Below, piece by piece: positions 1 to 5,920 of a stretch of 19,156 bases of DNA (its first letter is position 1; the number at the start of each line of letters is the position of its first letter). Source of the stretch: Bacteroidota bacterium (lineage in GTDB: Bacteria; Bacteroidota; Ignavibacteria; Kryptoniales; JAKASW01); NCBI GenBank assembly GCA_021789755.1, contig JAJYJD010000034.1, forward strand, positions 1 through 19,156, written 5' to 3'. The notes under the pieces were generated by a model, which made no database searches, was not told the DNA's origin, and saw only the letters and a program-made list of their open reading frames with translations. Made by a program: the position numbers and the translations under genes.

Positions 1-366
1 AAAGTTAGCAGAGAAACAAAGGAACTTACGAAGCTCACGACGGAAGAATGGAACACTTACTTTGCGGGGCACTGGAATTTCGGCGGTGAGAAATAGGATA
101 AGCACCTTGCGATGTTCCCTGAAGAACTTCCCCGCCGCCTTATCCGAATGTTTGCGTATGTCGGCGAGACTATCCTTGATCCATTCCTCGGCAGTGGGAC
201 AACTTCTCTCGCCGCCAGGAATCTCAGCAGGAACTCGGCAGGTTACGAGATTAACTCGAAATTCGTTCCCATCATAAAGAAAAAACTAAACGTTGGGGCC
301 GTCTCGGAAGCAATACGCACCAAGGAATCTCGAGGAATGGAGAGATTACTATTTCAGGCATGTTAA
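1..366 (+). pseudogene. DNA methyltransferase (N6-adenine/N4-cytosine class), 3' part, broken by in-frame TAG
   Basis: Reading frame 1 enters from the left edge and encodes the end of a site-specific DNA methyltransferase that moves a methyl group from S-adenosylmethionine to an exocyclic base amine. Visible are a W-N-F segment, FPEELPRRLI, and the S-adenosylmethionine-binding motif DPFLGSGTT with the following GYEIN, the usual order at the C-terminal end of beta-class enzymes. The frame is interrupted by TAG at 94-96, between GEK and DKHLAMFPEELP. As I remember the family this position is usually Gln, so one CAG-to-TAG change would explain it. Reading stops at TAA 364-366. The last ~25 codons look unlike the family, suggesting a rearranged end. 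An ATG at 112 could still give an 84-residue stub. Natural amber readthrough or an assembly error are alternatives. Family call is firm; the pseudogene call is likely. Confidence 0.75.
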
Positions 367-409
367 GCCCAAGTAGCACATTGAAGAGATCGGGAGAAAA
401 CATAGTTGA
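293..409 (+). pseudogene. possible restriction endonuclease N-terminal fragment
   Basis: A second frame overlapping the tail of the methyltransferase reads YAPRNLEEWRDYYFRHVKPK, then TAG (374-376), then HIEEIGRKHS, then TGA (407-409). The residues on both sides of the TAG look like one continuous amphipathic stretch. They resemble, from memory, N termini of type II restriction enzymes encoded directly after methyltransferases of this kind. I do not assert a family. If right, the modification-restriction pair is dead on both sides, each with a single-base amber change. There is no convincing start codon (TTG at 293 is the only candidate after the upstream stop at 287). The piece is short, so chance is a real alternative. 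Confidence 0.3.
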
Positions 410-490
410 TACGGTGGCGGTATACTGATGAACAGCGTCGGCTAACATGCCGTAGAAAGACGTTTCACATTTGTACATTTCGTAGTCGCT

Positions 491-550
491 TCATCCCGAT
501 TCGTCCCATCGTGGATGCTACGCAATGTTTATGGTGGCGAATCGGGATGA
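491..550. repeat. perfect 13-bp inverted repeat, 34-nt spacer
   Basis: tcatcccgattcg at 491-503 is exactly reverse-complemented as cgaatcgggatga at 538-550. No T-tract follows on either strand, so it is not a normal terminator. It lies in the non-coding stretch between the broken methyltransferase and the hydrolase. It could be a mobile-element end pair, a protein site, or an RNA hairpin in the hydrolase leader. I see no other gene in 410-662. Confidence 0.55.
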
Positions 551-662
551 CTTCTTCCGGCAAGTCTATGAAAAGGCGCCATCTGCACGCAAGTGTCTCG
601 GCTGTCGCGTTGACATCAATTACAGACTAAGTCATGAATCTTATGCCCGAAGGAGACAGCAC

Positions 663-1472
663 ATGACGCACTGGAGCACAGCAATCTGCGAAACAAACGG
701 AATAAAGATACACTACACGAGAACCGGAGGAAGCAAGCCCCCTCTAATTTTGCTGCACGGGTTAACCGCCAATGGGGCCTGCTGGACAGCTTTGGCACAT
801 GCTTTAGAAGGAGAATATGATGTAATCATGCCGGATGCTAGAGGGCATGGAAAGTCAAGTGCACCTGACCACGGGTACCGATACGAAGACCATGCGAACG
901 ACGTCGTTGGTCTTATGAAGGCGATGAGACTTTCTTCCCCGGTTCTGCTCGGACACTCCATGGGAGGGATGACAGCAGCCGTAGTGGCAAGTCGTAAACC
1001 TGGTTTACTCCATGGTCTGATTTTAGCAGATCCGACGTTCCTGAGCCCAAAAGTTCAGCGCGAAGTTCGTGATAGTGACGTTGCCGATCAGCATCTGAAG
1101 ATTCTTAATATGTCATTGGATGAAGTAGTGGCAGAAGCGCGGATAAGACACCCCGATCGTTCATCGGGAACCCTTGAGCTAATCGCCCGAGCACGGCTTC
1201 AAACCAGCATAAGTGCTTTCGATGTTCTCACGCCACCGAATCCCGACTACATGCAGCTGGTGAGCGCGATTGACGTACCGAGCCTATTCGTGATTGGTGA
1301 TGCTGGCGTGGTTTCGCCTGCTGTGGCCGCAGAACTTCAGCGTGTTAATCCGAGAATCCGTGTTGAACAAATCCCGGAAGCGGGCCACGGCGTCCAATAT
1401 GACCAGCCCGAGCGCTTTGCCGCTGTTGTCAAATCGTTCTTGCGCTCAATTCCGACAGTGATTGAGTCATGA
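663..1472 (+). CDS. alpha/beta hydrolase
   Basis: A 269-residue cytoplasmic alpha/beta-hydrolase-fold protein with no signal peptide. The oxyanion-side motif LLHGLTANG is at ~30-38 and PDARGHGKS at ~57-65. The nucleophile elbow GHSMGG puts Ser at ~99, the acid is probably the Asp in VIGDAG (~213), and the catalytic His is in EAGHGVQYDQPE (~242). This order and length fit the esterase/dienelactone/haloperoxidase-like families; the substrate cannot be told from sequence. I chose the ATG at 663 because AAGGAGA lies 6-8 bases upstream and the product then starts just ahead of the first beta strand. The frame is open back to 525, but that extension has no family-like content. The gene stands alone between decayed sequence on both sides and seems to be the only intact gene of the left zone. 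Confidence 0.88.
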   Translation: MTHWSTAICETNGIKIHYTRTGGSKPPLILLHGLTANGACWTALAHALEGEYDVIMPDARGHGKSSAPDHGYRYEDHANDVVGLMKAMRLSSPVLLGHSMGGMTAAVVASRKPGLLHGLILADPTFLSPKVQREVRDSDVADQHLKILNMSLDEVVAEARIRHPDRSSGTLELIARARLQTSISAFDVLTPPNPDYMQLVSAIDVPSLFVIGDAGVVSPAVAAELQRVNPRIRVEQIPEAGHGVQYDQPERFAAVVKSFLRSIPTVIES

Positions 1473-1514
1473 ACGCGGTAGAACTCGGAGCTTCCCGCCG
1501 ATTGATGGAGAAGT

Positions 1515-1619
1515 GTGACAACTTATCAATCCGCGGTCAAAGACTTTACTGACCTTCTTAAGACTAGTACCCTACAGAGCCGCATGAAGAAAGTGTACCA
1601 GGAATGGGTACACACATAA
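1515..1619 (+). CDS. 34-codon small ORF, unknown
   Basis: GTG-started frame with GGAG at 1507-1510, ending TAA at 1617-1619. The product is hydrophilic and charged (TDLLKTSTLQSRMKKVYQEW inside) with helix-like composition. Codon use looks protein-like, but the ORF is very short. It may be a real small protein or the tail of a gene lost in the same decay that affected its surroundings. I do not recognise it. Confidence 0.22.
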   Translation: MTTYQSAVKDFTDLLKTSTLQSRMKKVYQEWVHT

Positions 1620-1925
1620 ATGTTTGGCAAGCGTGCAAACGTCGCCTAATAGGCCCCATCACTACGCCCGTCATCAGTCCGCTAACGCGATGGGACAACA
1701 ACTTTGCCTTGATACACCAAACTGGGGCACATCAAAGGGAAAACCTCTTGACCTCATTCATGAACTCTCTGAGCTGACGTGCCCCCCGGAACCGATCCGG
1801 TATTGTGTTAGTAAAACGAGCAGCAAATGGCTGGGGACGAAGACAACGGGAAGAAAAGGCAGCCATGTCATCACGACGAAGATACTTTTCTTGAATTGAG
1901 TTGGTCGGAAAAGTAGGGTTTGAAA
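1620..1925. other. intergenic stretch with no recognised gene
   Basis: About 300 bases with only a weak 91-codon open frame (1624-1899) whose product has no recognisable motif, hydrophobic core or credible ribosome site. It lies between the small ORF and a terminator, so it could be a transcribed 3' region, an unrecognised non-coding RNA, or decayed sequence. Confidence 0.4.
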
Positions 1926-1961
1926 TCCCGTCATGAGTAATACTGGCGGGACTTTTCTTTT
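1926..1961 (+). terminator. intrinsic terminator
   Basis: An 8-bp stem with one G-U pair (tcccgtca at 1926-1933 against tggcggga at 1944-1951), a 10-base loop, then CTTTTCTTTT. It would end rightward transcripts coming from the hydrolase/small-ORF region. Confidence 0.6.
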
Positions 1962-2072
1962 CGATTCACCAAATCGTCACGACAGCGAGCACCACTCTAT
2001 ACTGCCGGATACTTTATGTACTAAAAGCCTGCCGGTGTTTGAACAAAAACGGGTAAATATCACCGCGACCGT

Positions 2073-2111
2073 AAAAGAAAAACGCCCAAATCAAATTAGA
2101 CCCGGGCGTTT
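2073..2111 (-). terminator. intrinsic terminator after the tRNA-Leu fragment
   Basis: Reading the minus strand, AAACGCCC (2111-2104) pairs over 8 bp with GGGCGTTT (2087-2080) around a 16-base loop and runs into TTCTTTT. The T-tract exists only on the minus strand. It begins 22 bases after the recognisable end of the tRNA fragment, closer than a full ~85-base tRNA-Leu would allow. Confidence 0.7.
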
Positions 2112-2133
2112 CGTATTCTGAAAATTCTGCTCC

Positions 2134-2177
2134 TGGGATTCTGAGTCCACTGCGTCCAGCAATTCCGCCATTTCGGC
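2134..2177 (-). pseudogene. truncated tRNA-Leu(CAG), 5' half only
   Basis: The minus strand from 2177 matches the first ~44 bases of bacterial tRNA-Leu: acceptor GCCGAAA, TG, D stem GCG...CGC around a GAATTGCTGGA loop, then anticodon arm GTGGA CTCAGAA TCC. The anticodon would be CAG (2143-2141). The match then stops. The expected 3' anticodon strand (TCCAC) reads TCCCA, and no long variable arm, T arm or matching 3' acceptor strand (TTTCGGC) follows before the terminator. The D-loop GG pair is also changed to GC. This therefore looks like a decayed or deleted gene rather than a working tRNA. It lies 77 bases past the stop of the squalene-synthase-family gene on the same strand. Confidence 0.68.
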
Positions 2178-2253
2178 TCTGTGCTGATGCAGCGGGCGCG
2201 TCGGATTTCCTAAAGAGTTATCGTCATGCCGTTCAGGCGAGCCTAAAGATCGC

Positions 2254-3276
2254 TCACCATCCCGGTGCGGGCGCCTTGTCCGGATGAGGTGTGAGGCGGT
2301 AATCAGGCAAGCCGACGATATGCTGGCGATCATAGTACTTCTCGAGCCAGTTATTTGACCACCCGAAAAGCGTTGTGTCACGCATGATTCTTGTGACTTC
2401 TGCTCTCGTTATTTTCGCTTCGCTCAAAATCACGTTGATGTTGTTGCGGCTAACGGCAAGAGTCCTTACCGCGAAAAGGAGAGGCCAAATGCAGGCAAGG
2501 CGAATCCCATGGAGCCATTTTGGCAAGTTAGTAATATAGTTGAGTCCGTATTGCAAGTGATTCTCCGCTTTGTCTGCGAGCCGGTCGACTAGCCGCAAAA
2601 TCTTTGCAGCATTCTCAGTGGCCAGCAGACTCTCTCTGGTCAGACCGAGCGGCTCATAGAACGACCGCGGGACATATACCCATCCTCTTTCGTAATCTTT
2701 TCGCAATCCGCGGATGATGTTCACCGTTTGGAGCGCAAGTCCGAAATGGCGGGACAGCGGCAGCAACTCCTCTTTCTTTTCCCTGATGACCGGTGAGTAC
2801 CATGCGAAAAGGTCGGTTATCAAATAACCGACTCGCCCGGCAACCTGATGCATGTAGTCGTCCATTTCCGCCTCGTCGCGCACATCGGGGCCGTTTTCCT
2901 GCCAGCGTGCCATCCCCAGCGACGTCTCGTGAACATGGCTTGTAATAATGTCCTGTACGGGTTGAGGGAAACGATGCAATTCTTCCAGGAGCTGCCCGGC
3001 GTTTTTCGCGACCAGAACTTCAGGATCGCTGTCGTCCAAATGCAGGATCTCTTTCGTCAGCGAAGACACTGGCAGCGCATCGTCCAGTATCCGCGTCCAG
3101 AGCCGCAGCAACTGGGCCTTGTGAGGCGCGACCAGATTCTCGTTGTCTTCAAGACAATCCGAAACCCGGAACAGGAGATACGCCGTCGTGACGAAGTCGC
3201 GCAGGCTGGACGGAAGACGCTCGATGGAGAGCGCAAAGGTACGGCTTACGGCACGCAACATATCATCAGAGTGCAT
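2254..3276 (-). CDS. squalene/phytoene synthase-family protein
   Basis: A 340-residue all-helical head-to-head prenyl synthase, expected to join two prenyl diphosphates (farnesyl- or geranylgeranyl-PP) into squalene, phytoene or a relative. Visible are SRTFALSIERLP (~11-22), the first Asp-rich motif RVSDCLEDN (~37-45, D40/E43/D44), YMHQVAGRVGYL (~141-152), and the second motif in NIIRGLRKDYERGWVYVP (~186-203). In the second motif the usual first Asp (R-D-x-x-x-D) is Gly190, while Asp194 remains. A C-terminal region with hydrophobic helices follows; length is normal. I prefer the ATG at 3276 over the TTG six bases upstream; neither has a clear Shine-Dalgarno. The gene is monocistronic, with no hopanoid or carotenoid partner in the window, so the product is open. 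Confidence 0.87.
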   Translation of the reverse strand: MHSDDMLRAVSRTFALSIERLPSSLRDFVTTAYLLFRVSDCLEDNENLVAPHKAQLLRLWTRILDDALPVSSLTKEILHLDDSDPEVLVAKNAGQLLEELHRFPQPVQDIITSHVHETSLGMARWQENGPDVRDEAEMDDYMHQVAGRVGYLITDLFAWYSPVIREKKEELLPLSRHFGLALQTVNIIRGLRKDYERGWVYVPRSFYEPLGLTRESLLATENAAKILRLVDRLADKAENHLQYGLNYITNLPKWLHGIRLACIWPLLFAVRTLAVSRNNINVILSEAKITRAEVTRIMRDTTLFGWSNNWLEKYYDRQHIVGLPDYRLTPHPDKAPAPGW

Positions 3277-3642
3277 GTTCAATTATCCAATCGGCTTATG
3301 TGTTTCCCCCGGGAGCCTTGTGCCCCTCATTCACCAGACCTGCAAGCCAGTTTTCGGTTCGTCTGTGCATCAATAACCGTCTTCTTTATTGGTATAAATA
3401 TAATAAACTGTAAACCGTAATGCTTCAAATGAATTGCGCACGATCGAACCGGTTTTATTTCCCGGGAAAAGCGCCTGGTCCCGGGTGCTTGTCGGCCACA
3501 TTTAAGCCGCCCAAAACCCGAAATTCAAACGGAGTCTTTCTGCAGCCCCGATTCCTTTGCAAATAAAGATGTTTTGTGGGGACGACCGGCACGGGAGGAC
3601 GAGTCAGATGCCGATTCGAATTGCGGTTACATGTTACAAACC
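3277..3642. other. divergent intergenic region
   Basis: Between the squalene-synthase-family gene (leftward) and the DUF3108 gene (rightward). It holds an AT-rich tract at ~3390-3420 that could carry the leftward promoter, but I could not fix clear -35/-10 boxes. Open frames here have no protein-like features. Confidence 0.4.
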
Positions 3643-3671
3643 TTGCCAATTGTGCAGCAATTGAGTATGCT
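3643..3671 (+). promoter_or_regulatory. candidate sigma70-type promoter with internal palindrome
   Basis: TTGCCA (3643-3648), 17 bases, TATGCT (3666-3671): a good match in sequence and spacing. CAATTG occurs at 3647-3652 and again at 3658-3663 (self-complementary, 5-base loop), between the boxes where an operator would act. FCB-group promoters often differ from this consensus, so confidence is modest. It would drive the leader ORFs and DUF3108 gene. Confidence 0.3.
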
Positions 3672-3688
3672 TAGGAGGAATTGTTTCC

Positions 3689-3730
3689 ATGACTGGAACA
3701 TTCTTCTCGATGTGGTCGATATTTCCTTGA
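3689..3730 (+). CDS. 13-codon leader-like ORF
   Basis: ATG with a near-perfect AGGAGG at 3673-3678 (10-base spacing), product MTGTFFSMWSIFP. The strong ribosome site is the main evidence. It lies just after the candidate promoter and ahead of a second short ORF and the DUF3108 gene. It may be a leader peptide or a fortuitous site. Confidence 0.2.
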   Translation: MTGTFFSMWSIFP

Positions 3731-3749
3731 AAGCCAGATTTACGGAGCA

Positions 3750-3827
3750 ATGAAAGGCTTCGCTTGCAAACTAAGGAGGGGAATCACATCCATTTTCCTG
3801 GCACTGACGATGTCCGTGAATGAGTAA
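3750..3827 (+). CDS. 25-codon ORF overlapping the DUF3108 start
   Basis: Encodes MKGFACKLRRGITSIFLALT plus five residues, which reads like a signal-peptide start (basic N end, hydrophobic core). It ends at TAA 3825-3827, overlapping the next start (ATG 3820) by 8 bases in another frame. It could couple translation to the DUF3108 gene, or be an old signal peptide separated by a frameshift. CGGAG at 3743-3747 is close to the ATG. Confidence 0.25.
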   Translation: MKGFACKLRRGITSIFLALTMSVNE

Positions 3828-4713
3828 ACCCCCGGGAAGGCATAGTACAAATCGGGTCTGGATTTTTTCATCGGTCCTTTTCCTGCCGTGCATCTCGCTT
3901 CTTGTTTTGAGATCGGTAGTTGCCTTCTCTTTCTTCAACGGGATAAATAAGAGTTTCTCGGATCAGAAATGGCAGGCGGCGGGCGGGGATTCCATCATGC
4001 AGCCGGGTGAGGTGGTCGTCTTTGAGGCGAGCTATCTCTTCTTCAAACTCGGGACGGTAAGGTTTGAACTTCTGGGGAAGCAGGAATGCCGGGGAGCACA
4101 GGCTTACAGGATACAAGCCTTGATAGATTCATATAGCGGCATTCCCTTCGTAAATCTACACGCAATCTACGAGACCTGCGCCGATGCCAGAACGCTGATA
4201 TGCCTCGCGACTTCGAATGATCAGGAGGCGGGGGACGATTGGGTCCACACGAATTACGTTTTCGATTACGCGGCGAAAACACTGGAGTGGGACCAGTCCG
4301 TTAAGGGAGTCATTACAAAAAAGGTGGATCTTCCTCTCGACACGACTTACACCGACGGCCTGGGCTTCTTCTACTACGTCCGGAAGGTTTGCGCCAGAGC
4401 TGACGGCAGAACAATGAGACTGGCGATTCCGATCGTCTCCGATACGGTCCGTTCATCAGTCCAGCTTACGATCAACGAAGGGCAGGAGCCGTGCGATGTC
4501 ACCGCATTCGATTTCCCCGTTGAAGCCGAGAGGATGTCCGGTCACATTAATTTCGAAGGTACGTTTGGGGTCACAGGGGATTTTGTCGGATGGATCTCCG
4601 CAGATTCCGCAGAAGTGCCGCTACGAGCAGATTTGAAAGTGCTCCTGGGAAGTGTCGTCGTCAAACTAAAGGAGATCGAGAGACCGGGGTGGATCCCGCC
4701 GAGGGCAGACTGA
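3820..4713 (+). CDS. DUF3108 domain envelope protein
   Basis: A 297-residue exported or membrane-anchored protein. Residues ~13-36 form a hydrophobic segment (VWIFSSVLFLPCISLLVLRS region) after a basic N end, then a DUF3108-type beta-rich domain. The characteristic opening is GEVVVFEASYLFFKLGTVRFE (~63-83); later come YVFDYAAKTLEWDQ (~145-158), TYTDGLGFFYYVR (~181-193) and an ending with P-L-R-A-D and a GSVVVKLKEIER strand. DUF3108 proteins are periplasmic and of unknown function, often found with envelope-biogenesis genes. The start overlaps the preceding short ORF; a later in-frame start would lose the hydrophobic segment. It runs toward the minus-strand phosphatase gene, with only 87 bases between the two stops and no clear terminator. 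Confidence 0.8.
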   Translation: MSKPPGRHSTNRVWIFSSVLFLPCISLLVLRSVVAFSFFNGINKSFSDQKWQAAGGDSIMQPGEVVVFEASYLFFKLGTVRFELLGKQECRGAQAYRIQALIDSYSGIPFVNLHAIYETCADARTLICLATSNDQEAGDDWVHTNYVFDYAAKTLEWDQSVKGVITKKVDLPLDTTYTDGLGFFYYVRKVCARADGRTMRLAIPIVSDTVRSSVQLTINEGQEPCDVTAFDFPVEAERMSGHINFEGTFGVTGDFVGWISADSAEVPLRADLKVLLGSVVVKLKEIERPGWIPPRAD

Positions 4714-4800
4714 GCGGGATTTGCCGGTGCCGGTGTTTCATGCGTGAAGCCGGATCGACGCCATTCTCACGGGCCGCACTTTACATGGGCCAAGGGAAGC

Positions 4801-5784
4801 CTATTTCCTCCGGATTGCCAATATCGTAAGGTCGTCGCTCCGCTTGCCGTTCCCGCTGAACATGTTCAGGTCGTCCACGCATGTCGATATCAGCTCTGTT
4901 GGGGAATTTCGAAACCTGTCGGTAAGGAGTCTCAGGATCCTCTCTTCTCCGTACAATTCCCCCGAACTTCCGGCAGATTCTGTGAGCCCGTCTGTGTAGA
5001 GCAAGAGACTCTCTCCGCTCTTCATCAGTATTCTCTCGCTTCCAAACCTGCTCTCACAGGCGACCCCGAGAGGAAGTCCTGACGACGAGAGCTTATCTAC
5101 ACCGCCGGACCGTACGACTAACGGGGGGCAGTGTCCGGCATTGGATAGCTCCACTTCGCCGTTGTTGTTTGCGATGCCGCAGATAAGAGTCGCGAAATGT
5201 GTGGTCAGGCTTGCCTCGCAGAAAGTGCGGTTCGCCTGCTCCATGAGCCGGTCCAAAGGAAGTCCTGTTGCGGCCAATGTCCGGAATGTCGCGTGAAGCT
5301 GGGACATGAGCATTGATGCGGCGATCCCCTTGCCGGTCACATCTCCGACGACGAAGAAGAAGGAATCTCGGTTGTCTCTCGGGACAATGATATCGCAATA
5401 GTCCCCGCTTACCTGGCCTGAGGGCTCGTAGTGGTAGTCGCTTGCCCAGCCCGGAAGAGTAATGTCTTTTTTGGGAAGAAGGCCGATTTGAATTTGTCGC
5501 GCCAGCTGGATGTCTCTCTCAAGGGCATGCTGTTCAGTCTCGGAGAGATGGTCGATGCAGTATCTGATCATCGGGTCGAAAGCGAGCCGGTCGGGCTCGA
5601 TCGGCTCGTGGCAGGTTTCGCAGAGCCCGTACGTCCCTCTGGAGACTTTCTCCAGCGCTTCATCGACGTCGCGGAGTAAATGGTCGAGCTCCGCAGGGTC
5701 TTTCAGTTTTGAGGCGGCGTCCTCGAGCCTCTGCTTCCGTTCCTGAAGCTGGTGTGTGAACATGAGTTCTATCTGGTTAGTCAT
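4801..5784 (-). CDS. DksA/TraR-like zinc finger fused to PP2C/SpoIIE-type phosphatase
   Basis: A 327-residue cytoplasmic protein. Residues ~9-50 are charged and coiled-coil-like. Then GTYGLCETCHEPIEPDRLAF (50-69) and YCIDHL form a C-x2-C-x17-C-x2-H zinc site (C55, C58, C76, H79) typical of DksA/TraR. A short helix (ERDIQLARQIQIGLLP, 89-104), the usual linker of RsbU/SpoIIE phosphatases, leads to the PP2C domain: SGDYCDI (D128), VGDVTGKGIAASM (D148), LSNAGHCPPL, LLYTDGLTES and SDDLTILAI, so the metal-binding Asp residues are present. The expected reaction is Ser/Thr-phosphate removal, typically from an anti-sigma-factor antagonist. The start at 5784 is set by AGAGGAGA at 5792-5799 (minus strand) with 7-base spacing; the open frame continues to 5832. 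It lies 136 bases downstream of hisS on the same strand. No partner-switching genes are in the window. Confidence 0.85.
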   Translation of the reverse strand: MTNQIELMFTHQLQERKQRLEDAASKLKDPAELDHLLRDVDEALEKVSRGTYGLCETCHEPIEPDRLAFDPMIRYCIDHLSETEQHALERDIQLARQIQIGLLPKKDITLPGWASDYHYEPSGQVSGDYCDIIVPRDNRDSFFFVVGDVTGKGIAASMLMSQLHATFRTLAATGLPLDRLMEQANRTFCEASLTTHFATLICGIANNNGEVELSNAGHCPPLVVRSGGVDKLSSSGLPLGVACESRFGSERILMKSGESLLLYTDGLTESAGSSGELYGEERILRLLTDRFRNSPTELISTCVDDLNMFSGNGKRSDDLTILAIRRK

Positions 5785-5920
5785 GATCGTTTCTCCTCTT
5801 GAATTTCTCATCAGCGCGACATCAGAGCGCATTTATTTGGCGGACAACTATTCTATACGACAAGAAATCGGCATGGGTACAAGCGCGGGTGCGACACCGG
5901 TCATGCCATGTCCTGTGCTT

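Noticed and set aside
525..662. N-terminal extension of the alpha/beta hydrolase
   Set aside because: The ATG at 663 has a good ribosome site and the extension does not resemble the family.
1624..1899. 91-codon open frame
   Set aside because: No ribosome site, unusual composition and no recognisable motif; treated as non-coding.
1914..1932. T-arm-like stretch (ggtttgaaatccc) that could be the missing tRNA 3' half
   Set aside because: Wrong strand for the tRNA-Leu fragment, poor 5-bp stem and no acceptor match; it partly overlaps the terminator stem.
2091..2381. 96-codon minus-strand frame
   Set aside because: Overlaps the synthase end, the tRNA fragment and the terminator; its product is simply translation of these.
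2848..3420. 190-codon open frame on the plus strand
   Set aside because: Antisense shadow of the squalene/phytoene synthase-family gene, with no motifs.
4714..4800. Possible terminator between convergent genes
   Set aside because: An imperfect hairpin near 4728-4752 has no T-tract on either strand.
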